From Ohtaekwangia sp. (lineage in GTDB: Bacteria; Bacteroidota; Bacteroidia; Cytophagales; Cyclobacteriaceae), in assembly GCA_021155195.1 (NCBI GenBank), contig JAJNPV010000050.1, forward strand, positions 620,001-684,000: DNA of 64,000 nucleotides. The letters are read 5' to 3'. A program made the position numbers and the translations under genes. A model generated the notes under the pieces. It did not search any database and was not told the origin of the DNA. It saw only the letters and a program-made list of their open reading frames with translations. Shown in pieces: positions 17,749-26,761 of the stretch; the stretch's first letter is position 1, and every line of letters begins with the position of its first letter.

Positions 17749-18840
17749 TTAGTCGTTCAAAGCATCATAAATCATGAGGCCACTTTTTGAAATCACTTTT
17801 TCATTTTCAGTTAATCCCGAAAGAATGTACGTGACATCATCCAGTTGCCGGTAAACCTCAACCTGCCGGGTTTCAATGTGTGTGCGACTTTTAAATACCA
17901 TAACCCAGTTTTTACTTTTATCAAAAATGATAGACGAGGAAGGGACTGCAATCAATTTTTTATCTTCGGAATATTTAAGTGTAATGGTGGCATTCATTTC
18001 GGGTTTCAAAAGCAGATCGGGGTTTGTTATTTTAACCAATATTTTCATGGCTTTGGTGGTAGGATCAATCGCATTAAAAATGCGATCCACCCGACCGGAG
18101 AATATTTTTGCTGGATAGCTGATTGTTTTTACTTCTGCTTCGTAGCCAAGCCTAACGTTTGCGATATCTGATTCATTTACATTAGCCAGTACCCACACTT
18201 CATCTATTTGTGCAATGGAAAAAATAATATCCGCTTTATCACTCCTTAACTGTTCGTTTTGAGTGATGTCTTTATAGACAATGAAACCACTGATGGGAGC
18301 GGTTATATTAAATAGCGAGCCTTCGCGCAAGCCATAAATTCTATAGACTTCTTCAATACGTGCAAGCTCAGCTTTTGCCTTTTGCATTTCTTTTTCGGCA
18401 GCAATTACATCGCGTTCTGAATTTATCTTTCCTTCAAATAACTCTTTTGCTACTTGAACATTTTTTTCGGCCAAGGCTAAATCTGCTTTTGCATCTAATA
18501 ATTGGCGTTGGAAATCAGCCACCTCACTGCTTCGCATGGTAGCCAGTTTTTGACCTTGCTTAACGTAATCGCCCAATTCGGCATGAATTTCCACTACGTT
18601 ACCACTCATGATAGGATAAATGCTTGCTTGCTTATTATTGTCAGCTGCTATTTTGCCAAATAGTTTCAACTCGTTCTTCACATCTTGCCGGGTGGCCAAT
18701 GTAAATTCACAACGCTCCATCATAGTATCGCTGATAGAAAAGGCAACTTCATCTTCTTCTAAAGGCTTGTCATTGCAAGCAACCAGGAGTAACGTAATGC
18801 TAAGTGATTTCAGAATGTCGATAAAAATGTGTTTGATCAT
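17749..18840 (-). CDS. RND efflux periplasmic adaptor lipoprotein (CusB/CzcB type)
   Basis: Membrane-fusion protein joining the RND pump to the TolC channel. Start ATG 18840 gives a leader ending in the lipobox LLLVAC near residue 22; the frame reaches 18867 but that adds a charged stretch ahead of the leader. The lipoyl half-motifs (SGNVVEIHAELGDYVKQGQKLA and the mirror ITAPISGFIVYKDI) flank a long alpha-hairpin rich in AEKE repeats (about residues 100-165). A beta-barrel domain follows (FSIAQIDEVWVLANVNESDI). No His/Met-rich metal-binding N-terminus is visible. Start lies 1 base from the upstream TolC gene stop. Confidence 0.92.
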   Translation of the reverse strand: MIKHIFIDILKSLSITLLLVACNDKPLEEDEVAFSISDTMMERCEFTLATRQDVKNELKLFGKIAADNNKQASIYPIMSGNVVEIHAELGDYVKQGQKLATMRSSEVADFQRQLLDAKADLALAEKNVQVAKELFEGKINSERDVIAAEKEMQKAKAELARIEEVYRIYGLREGSLFNITAPISGFIVYKDITQNEQLRSDKADIIFSIAQIDEVWVLANVNESDIANVRLGYEAEVKTISYPAKIFSGRVDRIFNAIDPTTKAMKILVKITNPDLLLKPEMNATITLKYSEDKKLIAVPSSSIIFDKSKNWVMVFKSRTHIETRQVEVYRQLDDVTYILSGLTENEKVISKSGLMIYDALND

Positions 18841-18841
18841 G

Positions 18842-20089
18842 TTAAAAAATTTTAGAAGCCGTAACATAGTTAAGTTGCATGGCCGAATTAGCGAGATGAT
18901 TCTTTACCCGTTCGTACTCACCTAAAGATTCATTGTAGGCTTCGAAAAAATCTACAAATTCCAGAATCGAAATATTTCTTTTTTGAAAATTCTGGTTGAT
19001 GCCTTCAAAGACAAGATCAAAATCATCGGAATAATAGTTTTTGATTTTTCGAAATTCGGCAACGCTAAGTGTAAGTGTTTGCCAGGCGGCCAGTACCTCA
19101 GTCTTTACTTCCCTTGTTTTTTGTTGCAGATATACCTCTGCAGTTTTACTGGAATATTCCGCTGCTTTAATATTTCCACGGTTGCGATCCCACAATGGAA
19201 GGGGAATACTTACACCTACGTTTAATTGATTATTGAATGCACCGCCTCGTTGATCATACGAAGTGTTTATGGCTATATCGGGAATGGATAATTTTTTTTG
19301 ATACTTAAGATTGAGCAATGCAATGGCTTCTGCCTGACCTGCAAGTTTTAAGTCAGGACGTTGATCCAATGCGGTTGCTAAAAGTGTGTCATAATTAGTG
19401 TCGGTTGTTAGTTGCTCAAATTGAGTTTCGTTCAATTGAGGATACAAGTATTCATTTAGTTGAAGCAACAATTGAATTTTTTGTTGCTCGATAAAGTATT
19501 CGCTGGCTAAGGCCGATTTATCGTTATTGATTTTGAAATAAACAGACTTTAGCCGGATTACATCCTTAGCGGGTAGGTTTCCTTTACTAGCCTGAATCTC
19601 GAAGGAAGAAATTAATGTATCCAGCAAGGTTAGTTGTCGGGCGTACTTTTCCAAAGTATTAATCTGACGATTGATTGTGTAGTAGCTTGTGTGTAGTTGA
19701 TACTGGAGATTTCTCAGTAAATCTTCCAGTTCAAGTTGCGCCACCTGCTTGCTTTGTTTGGCAAGATCTATTTCAACTTTTCGTTTGCCACCAAGCAGAA
19801 TTAATTGCTCTAATGAAAATGCCTTTTGCCCGGTTTGTCCTGCATGAAACGCCTTTTTGTTATCAGGATCGTATGCATTAATATCGGCTGTAGCTAATGG
19901 ATTTGGATATGCTTTAGCTTGAAGAATAAATGCATCCTGAGCATCAATATTGTATTGCTGTGCAAGGAGCAGCAGATTGCGACTGAGGAAAATACTATCA
20001 GCTTGCGCTAACGAAAGCTTGAGCGAGGGTTGCGCCATGCTTAAGAAGGAAGCCGTTAGGGAAAAGACGAAAAGATGAATAATTTTCAC
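18842..20089 (-). CDS. TolC family outer-membrane efflux protein (CusC/CzcC type)
   Basis: Outer-membrane channel of the metal efflux complex, 415 residues. It starts with GTG at 20089 and has signal peptide VKIIHLFVFSLTASFLSMAQ. Two OEP repeats of long amphipathic helices are seen: LSLAQADSIFLSRNLLLLAQQYNIDAQDAFIL at the front, then RPDLKLAGQAEAIALLNLKYQKK and IPDIAINTSYDQRGGAF with GVSIPLPLWDRNRGNI, a signature of this class. First gene of the efflux operon; the preceding 56-base gap holds the putative response-regulator direct repeat. Confidence 0.92.
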   Translation of the reverse strand: MKIIHLFVFSLTASFLSMAQPSLKLSLAQADSIFLSRNLLLLAQQYNIDAQDAFILQAKAYPNPLATADINAYDPDNKKAFHAGQTGQKAFSLEQLILLGGKRKVEIDLAKQSKQVAQLELEDLLRNLQYQLHTSYYTINRQINTLEKYARQLTLLDTLISSFEIQASKGNLPAKDVIRLKSVYFKINNDKSALASEYFIEQQKIQLLLQLNEYLYPQLNETQFEQLTTDTNYDTLLATALDQRPDLKLAGQAEAIALLNLKYQKKLSIPDIAINTSYDQRGGAFNNQLNVGVSIPLPLWDRNRGNIKAAEYSSKTAEVYLQQKTREVKTEVLAAWQTLTLSVAEFRKIKNYYSDDFDLVFEGINQNFQKRNISILEFVDFFEAYNESLGEYERVKNHLANSAMQLNYVTASKIF

Positions 20090-20109
20090 GCTGCAACATT
20101 AGATGCAGC
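20090..20109 (-). promoter_or_regulatory. leader hairpin in front of the TolC-type gene
   Basis: GCTGCA at 20090-20095 pairs with TGCAGC at 20104-20109 across an 8-base loop, immediately upstream of the GTG start. On the minus strand TAATGTTG within it (20094-20101) is a 7-of-8 match to TAnnTTTG. Either a translation-modulating hairpin or part of the operon promoter. Confidence 0.4.
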
Positions 20110-20110
20110 C

Positions 20111-20130
20111 ACCTTAAGATTACCTTAAGA
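20111..20130 (-). promoter_or_regulatory. putative OmpR-type response-regulator binding site
   Basis: ACCTTAAGA occurs twice without mismatch, at 20111-20119 and 20122-20130, an 11-base period that equals about one helical turn. OmpR/PhoB/CusR-family regulators bind head-to-tail dimers to direct repeats of this spacing. It lies in the short gap between the histidine-kinase gene and the efflux operon, so the adjacent regulator is the obvious candidate to bind it. Confidence 0.6.
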
Positions 20131-20145
20131 CAAATAAAGATTTGC

Positions 20146-21510
20146 TTAATCTTTTTGAAGACTTAGCAGAAACGAATTTTCGCTTTGGGCAGAGACGGTA
20201 TAGGCAATAGAGCCTTGATGAAGTTGAGCTATTTTATCCACCATAACCAACCCTAACCCGATTCCTATTTTTTGACGGCTGTTTTCCCCACGGAAGAAAT
20301 AGTCAAATAACCTCTCTTGTTCACTGGTTGTGAGTGTGGTTCCACTATTATTAACGCTTACAAAAACTAATTCTTTGCTAGCTGAAATTTTCACTTTCAC
20401 GGTTTGATTTTCTGAATACTCAATAGCGTTTTTGAACAAATTAATAAAGGCAATGGAAAGCATTCGTTTGTGTCCCATAATCGCGAGTTCTTCAACATCA
20501 CTTATGGTTTCATGAATTTCGAGTTCAAAATGTGCATGGGGATTGAGCTGCTTTAAACTATCAAAAACTTCAAACACAACCTCATCAACCCGAAGGTGTT
20601 CTTTTACAAGCTGATCTTTATGGGTTTCGAATTTTGAAATATCAAGAAGCGTGGTAATTACGGAGGCAAGCTGCATAAGTCCGTTCTTTTGAAACTCAAA
20701 ATGATCTTTAAAATTTTCCCGATTCGAATCGGTCATTACTCGTTCAATGTTTGAGATTAGGACAGCAATGGGTGTTTTAAGTTCGTGTGAGATATGATGG
20801 ATAAGATTTTTCTGATACTGATATGACCTTTCAACATTATCCAGCATATCGTTAAAGCTGCTGGCCAACAAGGCAATTTCATCTTTCGTTTTGGGAATGG
20901 TAATACGCGAAAGATTATTAATGTTTTTATTACCAACAGCAGCATTCAGTTGTGTAAGGGGCTCGGTTATTTGTTTGGATAGGTAAAGAGCAATTGTTAC
21001 CTCTAAAAGCAAAGCAAGTACAAATGCACCGACCAATAACCACGCAAGAAAAGTCAACTTTCCTTTTCCATATAAATCATTTGCCTTAGCGATGGCGAAA
21101 AATGTTTTTCCTTTATCATCCATCCGATGTGCATATACATCATATTCGCCTTCACGATAAGAAATCTCTGTTTCACCTGTTTGTAGCCTTTTTAGTAGTT
21201 CTCCTGAAAAGGGTATAACAATATCATCTACGCTGCTATATACCATGGTTCCGGTAGAATCGAAAAGCAGAATTTTCTCATCGTATAAATTGTTGATGGT
21301 AGTTTCATCCAACGCTTGTAATAAATCATGATCAATTTCTTTAACATCAATTAATAGGCGTAGAGTAGTAGTTGTTTTCTCCTTTAGTCGCTGCATAAAT
21401 TCCTGCTCGCGATATTCCGCCATACTAAAAAAAACAACCAACGAAATGATTCCTAACACGATAGCAAACGTGACTGAAAAATAAAGAATGATTCTTTTTC
21501 TAAGACTCAT
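20146..21510 (-). CDS. sensor histidine kinase of a metal-type two-component system
   Basis: An inner-membrane sensor of 454 residues from ATG 21510 (a GTG four codons upstream is possible). Span 1 is at about 8-28, a periplasmic domain of about 130 residues follows, span 2 is near 150-175, then a HAMP linker (SKQITEPLTQLNAAV). The HisKA box HHISHELKTPIAVL is near residue 240 and the ATPase domain shows FINLFKNAIEYSENQ, and GIGLGLVMVDKIAQLH. The periplasmic domain has no clear metal-binding His/Met cluster. The 5' end overlaps the regulator gene; the efflux operon follows after 56 bases. Confidence 0.92.
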   Translation of the reverse strand: MSLRKRIILYFSVTFAIVLGIISLVVFFSMAEYREQEFMQRLKEKTTTTLRLLIDVKEIDHDLLQALDETTINNLYDEKILLFDSTGTMVYSSVDDIVIPFSGELLKRLQTGETEISYREGEYDVYAHRMDDKGKTFFAIAKANDLYGKGKLTFLAWLLVGAFVLALLLEVTIALYLSKQITEPLTQLNAAVGNKNINNLSRITIPKTKDEIALLASSFNDMLDNVERSYQYQKNLIHHISHELKTPIAVLISNIERVMTDSNRENFKDHFEFQKNGLMQLASVITTLLDISKFETHKDQLVKEHLRVDEVVFEVFDSLKQLNPHAHFELEIHETISDVEELAIMGHKRMLSIAFINLFKNAIEYSENQTVKVKISASKELVFVSVNNSGTTLTTSEQERLFDYFFRGENSRQKIGIGLGLVMVDKIAQLHQGSIAYTVSAQSENSFLLSLQKD

Positions 21511-22189
21511 CTGATTTGCCACTTAAGTAATATCCAAACCCTGGGCGGGTATGTAGGAGTTTTGGCTCATAGTTTTTATCAATTTTGTTGCGGATTGAAT
21601 TAATAAAGACTTCTACTGTATTTGTATTGACTTCTACCCGAGTGCCCCAAATATGTTCTATAAAATCTCGCTTAGAAACAATATTCCCTTTGCCTAGGGC
21701 AAGCAACACCAACATTTCAAACTCCCGGCTGGTTAATTTTATATTCTCCCCTTTTCGTAATACCTTTTTGGTTCTAAGATCAATCGATAGATTTTCAATG
21801 GAAATTAATTGCGAAGTTTCGTTGAGGGGTCTTCTCTTTAATAAGGCCCGAACGCGTGCAATAAGTTCTTGAAAGTAAAATGGTTTTGTCAAATAGTCAT
21901 CGGCACCACTATCAAAGCCCGAAACCTTATCCTCTACCTCATCAAATGCAGTAAGAATTAGAATGGGAGTTGAAATTCCTTGATCACGAATAGTTTTGCA
22001 AACTCCAAGACCATCTTTTCCGGGCATATTAATGTCGAGGATAATACAATTATAAGAATTTCTTATTATCAATTTCTCGGCAAGCAGCCCGTTATATACT
22101 GCATCCACTGAAAAGCCCTCCTTCTCAAGCCGCATTTTTAAATCGGACAAGATATTTACATCATCTTCAGCAATAAGAATTTTTTGCAT
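21500..22189 (-). CDS. OmpR-family response regulator
   Basis: DNA-binding partner of the downstream kinase, 229 residues. The receiver domain has the acidic pair D9-D10, phosphoacceptor D52 in CIILDINMPGKDG and K102 in YLTKPF. A winged-helix effector domain spans about 130-225 (LTSREFEMLVLLALGKGNIVSK, VDVFINSIRNKI-like VEVFINSIRNKID, RPGFGYYL). This is the class of CusR/CzcR. It begins two bases after the stop of tag and overlaps the kinase gene. Confidence 0.94.
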   Translation of the reverse strand: MQKILIAEDDVNILSDLKMRLEKEGFSVDAVYNGLLAEKLIIRNSYNCIILDINMPGKDGLGVCKTIRDQGISTPILILTAFDEVEDKVSGFDSGADDYLTKPFYFQELIARVRALLKRRPLNETSQLISIENLSIDLRTKKVLRKGENIKLTSREFEMLVLLALGKGNIVSKRDFIEHIWGTRVEVNTNTVEVFINSIRNKIDKNYEPKLLHTRPGFGYYLSGKSDES

Positions 22190-22191
22190 CG

Positions 22192-22761
22192 TTAGCTTAA
22201 GCTTCTATATCGGAAACAATCTACCAAATGATCATTCACCAATCCGCATGCTTGCATGTGTGCATAGATTACGGTGCTACCAACAAATTTAAATCCTCGT
22301 TTTATTAAGTCTTTACTCAGCGCGTCCGACTCTTTTGTTGTTGCGGGGGCTTGCTTAAGGTTTTTTAATTTATTGATGATGGGCTTATAATTTACAAATC
22401 CCCAAATGTATTTATCAAAGCTGCCAAATTCTTTTTGCACTTCCAGAAATCGCTTGGCATTATTAACGGCTGCAAAAACTTTTAATCGATTTCGGATAAT
22501 ACCTGGATCTTGTAGAATTTTTTCGATTTTCTTTTCGGTAAAACGACTCACCTTAACAGGGTCAAAGTCTGCGAAATTTTTGCGGTAGCCGTCACGTTTT
22601 TTTAAAATCGTAGCCCAACTTAATCCTGCCTGGGCGCCTTCCAAAATCAGAAATTCAAAATGGATTTTGTCGTCATGAACAGGCACGCCCCACTCAGTAT
22701 CATGGTATTGAATGTATTGCTCAAACTTGAGGCACCAGGGGCACCGAAATATTTCTGACAT
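22192..22761 (-). CDS. tag: DNA-3-methyladenine glycosylase I
   Basis: Base-excision repair enzyme that removes 3-methyladenine from DNA. The 189-residue protein has the zinc-site start FRCPWC, the YHDTEWGVPVHDD motif with LEGAQAGLSWATILKKRDGYRK, and the second zinc pair near the end (YAHMQACGLVNDH). All fit the Tag family at normal length. It is followed with a 2-base gap by the response regulator, so a DNA-repair gene leads the two-component operon. Confidence 0.95.
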   Translation of the reverse strand: MSEIFRCPWCLKFEQYIQYHDTEWGVPVHDDKIHFEFLILEGAQAGLSWATILKKRDGYRKNFADFDPVKVSRFTEKKIEKILQDPGIIRNRLKVFAAVNNAKRFLEVQKEFGSFDKYIWGFVNYKPIINKLKNLKQAPATTKESDALSKDLIKRGFKFVGSTVIYAHMQACGLVNDHLVDCFRYRSLS

Positions 22762-22817
22762 ATAAATGAAATTTTAATGAAGTTACTGGATTCAAATATA
22801 GTTTGTAACTTCCGTGC

Positions 22818-23192
22818 ATGAATTGTGCGCGATTCAATTTCTTGATTTTTCTGTTTAGCCTCGCTTGCTTTCCGGCTTCCTCTCAATTCAGAAATAAGTT
22901 GAAATCCTATAATTTATATAGCCTCTCTACGGAAGTAAATCAGATTGATCCCAAAATAGTTATGCAGCAAAGCCGAGCTCCCGGCTATTTATCATCGCCA
23001 TTATTTACAAGTACGGTAAACACAAGAAGTACGTATTGGTTGAGCCAGATGACCACACAAACAATGAATGACGGCAAGATGGGCACCTATTACATGTGGG
23101 ATCAACAAGGTAATTTGCGCGAGTCAAGATTTTTTGTTGATATTGGATCTAAGAGTAAGCCAGGTCTCAAACTGGTATTTCTAAGGCGCTAA
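22818..23192 (+). CDS. small secreted protein of unknown function
   Basis: A 124-residue protein with a signal peptide (NFLIFLFSLACFPASSQ). The mature part contains TYWLSQMTTQTMNDGKMGTYYMWDQ and ends in a positively charged LKLVFLRR. No family was recognised. It diverges from tag with a 56-base gap and is followed by the exported RidA gene after 30 bases, so the two may be co-transcribed. Confidence 0.6.
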   Translation: MNCARFNFLIFLFSLACFPASSQFRNKLKSYNLYSLSTEVNQIDPKIVMQQSRAPGYLSSPLFTSTVNTRSTYWLSQMTTQTMNDGKMGTYYMWDQQGNLRESRFFVDIGSKSKPGLKLVFLRR

Positions 23193-23222
23193 TGTTCTTA
23201 TTTATTTTAACCGACCCATACT

Positions 23223-23744
23223 ATGAAAAGTTTCTTATTATTTGCTACTCTTATTTTATCCACTGTTTCTTTCGCCCAATCTAAAATTGATTATGATAAG
23301 AAATTAAAAGAGTTGGGCATTGAATTATTTGCACCATCCAAGCCGATGGCAAATTATGTGAAAGCAGTTCGCGTTGGCAACTTACTCTATTTATCGGGGC
23401 ATGGACCGGGTAAAGCCGATGGAACAAACATAACCGGGAAGGTAGGTGCGGAATTAACTACCGAAGAAGGTTATGCCGCAGCGAAGCAAACTGGAATCTC
23501 TATCTTATCAACATTGAAAGGCGAACTGGGTGATTTAAATAAAGTGAAGCGAATTGTGAAAGTGTTGGGGATGGTGAATTGCACGGATACCTTTACCGAC
23601 CAACCAAAAGTGATCAATGGGTTCTCGGATTTAATGGTAGCTGTATTTGGGGAGAAAGGAAAGCATGCCCGATCGGCTGTTGGAATGAATTCGTTGCCGA
23701 GCAATATCACTGTTGAAATTGAGATTATTGTTGAGGTTGAGTAA
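23223..23744 (+). CDS. exported RidA/YjgF family protein
   Basis: A 173-residue protein made of a signal peptide (MKSFLLFATLILSTVSFAQ) and one RidA domain. The domain shows NLLYLSGHGPG, EGYAAAKQTGISILSTLKGELGDLNKVKRIVKVLGMV and HARSAVGMNSLPSN, including the arginine that in RidA binds the imine/enamine carboxylate. Cytosolic RidA proteins deaminate reactive 2-aminoacrylate; the periplasmic forms common in Bacteroidota have no known substrate. The length before the domain (about 20 mature residues) fits the exported subgroup. Confidence 0.85.
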   Translation: MKSFLLFATLILSTVSFAQSKIDYDKKLKELGIELFAPSKPMANYVKAVRVGNLLYLSGHGPGKADGTNITGKVGAELTTEEGYAAAKQTGISILSTLKGELGDLNKVKRIVKVLGMVNCTDTFTDQPKVINGFSDLMVAVFGEKGKHARSAVGMNSLPSNITVEIEIIVEVE

Positions 23745-23895
23745 CAAGTCAGTTAATCAACTCGCCCGATTTCGAACAAGTTTGCCCGATGATGGGCACG
23801 CTAGTTATTGATTTATTTCGAATTCAGTCAATTATTGAAGGTAAAACTTTTGGTGTTGAATTTGTAATTGCAGGTAAATCCCTAACACTGTCGTC

Positions 23896-26328
23896 ATGAT
23901 CCGAAACTATTTCACCGTAGCCTACCGCACCTTGCTACGCAATAAATTTCATTCCATAATTAACATAACAGGCTTAGCCATTGGCATAAGCGCGTGCTTA
24001 ATTATTTACCTGATTGTAAACTTTGAATTGAGTTTTAACAAAGAGATTTCTGGTTATGATCGCCTTTATAGGATTCACTCCAAATTTAGCGGTACGTTTT
24101 CTGGGTTGAATCGTGGAGCTCCAACAGCCGTTGCCCCTTACGTAGACACGAATTTTTCAGGAGTAGAATCTGTAGCGCTATTCTTTTGCTTTGGATCGAA
24201 AGTAGAAATTCCAACAGGTTCAGAAATAAAAAAATTGGAGAAGCAAGACGCGGTGGCTATTGTTGACACGAGTTACTTTAAATTATTTGATTCATACGAG
24301 TGGTTGATTGGCTCACCCGATGTTTTGTTAAAGCCTCATCAAACTGTGCTTACCGAAAGTCAGGCTAAAAAATATTTTGGTGAGTTAGATATAGCTCAGG
24401 TGATTGGCAAGGAAGTAATCTATCGCGATTCCCTGGAAACCCACGTTGCCGGCATTGTTCGTGATTTACCCTTTAATACAGATTTTTCTTTTACCGACTT
24501 TATTAGCGCCCCCACCACACAAGCCAGTTGGTTAAAAAAGAATTACAACCTGGACGATTGGACGAGCACAAATAGCAGCACACAAATTTTTGTAAAAGTA
24601 TTGGAAGGCACGACACACCAAACTTTACTCGACCAACTTCCACAGCTAACAAAAATTTACGATGAGAAAAGTAGCTGGGATGCCACCAATACATTTGCGG
24701 CTCAACCACTTTCCGATATCCATTTTAATTCAGAGACCGGCATTTTTGATTTTAGCCGCAGCGCTACTCATTTGCCTACCATGATTACCCTCATTTTTGT
24801 AGCTATTCTTTTGTTAGTAATTGCGGCAATCAATTTTGTAAATCTCGAAACAGCCCAAGCAATAAGACGCGCTAAGGAAGTGGGTGTGCGAAAAGTATTA
24901 GGAAGTTCGCAAACCCGCTTAGTCGTTCAGTTTTTGTGCGAGGGTCTTTTGCTTACGCTGATTGCCATTATCATTGCTTTACCACTTACAGAGATTGGTC
25001 TAAATTCATTTGACGAGTTTGTGCCTAAAGGAGTGACGGTTAATTTTCTGGATATATTACCCTTTCTGATCTTTTCAATTTTATTTATAGGATTACTTGC
25101 CAGTGCGTATCCTGCATTTGTCTTGTCTTCATTTCGCCCTGCGTTAGTGTTAAAGAATCAAGTCTCCGTTACGGGGTCACAGTCAAGAACTGCTTTTTTA
25201 CGAAAGTCGCTAATTGTATTTCAGTTTTCTTTTGCACAGGTATTAATCATCGGCACGTTGGTGGTGGGCTGGCAAATTCGTTTTCTCTTGAATAAAGATT
25301 TAGGATTCAAAAAAGATGCTGTAATTTATGTACATACTCCGTGGTGGGGAGATTATTCAAAGCAACAAGTATTTGCTGCTGAGATTGCCACAATTCCTGA
25401 AATTTCAGAAATCTCCATGAGCAGTGACCCGCCAAGTTCAAATGGCTGGAGTTCACAATCGGTAAAGGTTGATAATGGCAAAGAAGAAATTTCAGTGAAT
25501 GCTTTTCGAAAGAACGGAGATACCAAGTATCTTAAATTCTATGATATTGAATTATTGGCAGGTCGAAATTTAATGGAAAGCGATACGGTAAAAGAGTACC
25601 TGATCAATGAAACAATGTTAAAAGCTTTAGGATTTACAAAACCGGAGGAGGCATTGGACAAATTGATTACTCAGGGTAAAAATAAATTTCCAATTGTTGG
25701 GGTAGTAAAAGACTTTCACACACGATCCCTTCACGACCCGATCGATCCTGTGATGATGGCGAACAAGCAAAAGGATTTCACCTGTTTTAACATTCGTTTT
25801 CAAACAGCCAATCAATCGGGTGATAAGTTGAAAGCCGGGTTAGATAAAATTGAAACAGCCTGGAAGAAAGTGTATACGGATGTTCCATTCGAGCATCTTT
25901 TTCTTGATGACACTATAAAAAATTATTACAAAACAGAACAACGCACTTCTAAACTCACTAAAACTGCAATGGGTTTAGCAATATTTATTTCTTGTCTTGG
26001 ATTGTTCGGCCTTGTATCCTTTACGGCATCACAGCGAATTAAGGAAATCGGAATTCGGAAAGTGTTAGGTGCCAGTGTGCAACAAATTGTTTTACTTCTT
26101 TCAAAAGATTTTATTTTACTGGTAATACTTGCGTTCGTTATTGCTTTGCCTGTTTCATTATATGCGGCCAATCAGTGGCTAAGCAGTTTTCCTTATCGTA
26201 CAGATTTACCTGTTTGGATGTTTATTGTAACGGCTGTGGCAGCCATCGTGATTGCATTTATCACGGTAAGTTTTCAAACGGTTAAGGCAGCCACCGTTAA
26301 TCCCGTTGAGTCGCTTCGAAATGAGTAG
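23896..26328 (+). CDS. MacB/FtsX-type ABC transporter permease
   Basis: An 810-residue inner-membrane protein with two MacB-PCD plus FtsX units. Span 1 follows MIRNYFTVAYRTLLRNKFHS; three more spans follow near 295-430 (ETAQAIRRAKEVGVRKVLGSS between them), a second unit starts with a span near 435 and ends in three spans after KEIGIRKVLGASVQQIVLLL. This duplicated arrangement is typical of large Bacteroidota permeases that work with a separate ATPase of the LolD/MacB kind. No ATPase gene is adjacent, so the partner must be encoded elsewhere. Such proteins may export peptides or move lipoproteins, but the substrate is not known. Confidence 0.9.
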   Translation: MIRNYFTVAYRTLLRNKFHSIINITGLAIGISACLIIYLIVNFELSFNKEISGYDRLYRIHSKFSGTFSGLNRGAPTAVAPYVDTNFSGVESVALFFCFGSKVEIPTGSEIKKLEKQDAVAIVDTSYFKLFDSYEWLIGSPDVLLKPHQTVLTESQAKKYFGELDIAQVIGKEVIYRDSLETHVAGIVRDLPFNTDFSFTDFISAPTTQASWLKKNYNLDDWTSTNSSTQIFVKVLEGTTHQTLLDQLPQLTKIYDEKSSWDATNTFAAQPLSDIHFNSETGIFDFSRSATHLPTMITLIFVAILLLVIAAINFVNLETAQAIRRAKEVGVRKVLGSSQTRLVVQFLCEGLLLTLIAIIIALPLTEIGLNSFDEFVPKGVTVNFLDILPFLIFSILFIGLLASAYPAFVLSSFRPALVLKNQVSVTGSQSRTAFLRKSLIVFQFSFAQVLIIGTLVVGWQIRFLLNKDLGFKKDAVIYVHTPWWGDYSKQQVFAAEIATIPEISEISMSSDPPSSNGWSSQSVKVDNGKEEISVNAFRKNGDTKYLKFYDIELLAGRNLMESDTVKEYLINETMLKALGFTKPEEALDKLITQGKNKFPIVGVVKDFHTRSLHDPIDPVMMANKQKDFTCFNIRFQTANQSGDKLKAGLDKIETAWKKVYTDVPFEHLFLDDTIKNYYKTEQRTSKLTKTAMGLAIFISCLGLFGLVSFTASQRIKEIGIRKVLGASVQQIVLLLSKDFILLVILAFVIALPVSLYAANQWLSSFPYRTDLPVWMFIVTAVAAIVIAFITVSFQTVKAATVNPVESLRNE

Positions 26329-26367
26329 TTAACAAGTTAATAACATTTTTAGGGCTGAAAAAATTGT

Positions 26368-26375
26368 TATCTTTG
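26368..26375 (+). promoter_or_regulatory. putative -7 box for the 26384-28926 gene set
   Basis: TATCTTTG matches TAnnTTTG and lies nine bases before the ATG at 26384, giving a very short leader. A T-run at 26345-26350 occupies the -33 position without a clear TTTG. Confidence 0.4.
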
Positions 26376-26383
26376 AAGCCCAT

Positions 26384-26695
26384 ATGAGAAAAGCACTCTT
26401 TTCATTTTTAGCGGTTACTTATGTTTTGCTGATGCTTTCAGCAAGTTTTGGAAGTTTGTTTTTTGAGACCTCAAAAAAGGGTGTTCAAATAGATTGGAGC
26501 GAATGCGAGGACGTAACGGGTGATAATGAAGAACCCACTACAGAAGACAGTCGCGAGTTTGATGAAAACATAAAAGTGGATTTTTTATACAGTCTGCAAA
26601 TAATCCAATTCAATTCAAACAGGAAGGCCTCACTTTACCTTCATTCTAACGAGTTGCACTTTCCTGAAATAGATTCCCCACCACCGCAGGCCTAG
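26384..26695 (+). CDS. small acidic membrane-anchored protein, SulP companion
   Basis: A 103-residue protein with one N-terminal hydrophobic segment (about residues 5-27), an acidic middle (EDVTGDNEEPTTEDSREFDE) and a Pro-rich end (EIDSPPPQA). No named family was recognised. It has its own likely promoter and lies 66 bases upstream of the SulP transporter gene. Small membrane proteins with a Pro-rich C-terminus are often seen ahead of SulP genes in Bacteroidota in my recollection; a link to bicarbonate transport is inference. Confidence 0.6.
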   Translation: MRKALFSFLAVTYVLLMLSASFGSLFFETSKKGVQIDWSECEDVTGDNEEPTTEDSREFDENIKVDFLYSLQIIQFNSNRKASLYLHSNELHFPEIDSPPPQA

Positions 26696-26761
26696 TAGTT
26701 TCATTCGATCTTCTCTTCAAAGATCAGTTACTAAGTTTTAGTTAATATTTTCTCCTTTTTT

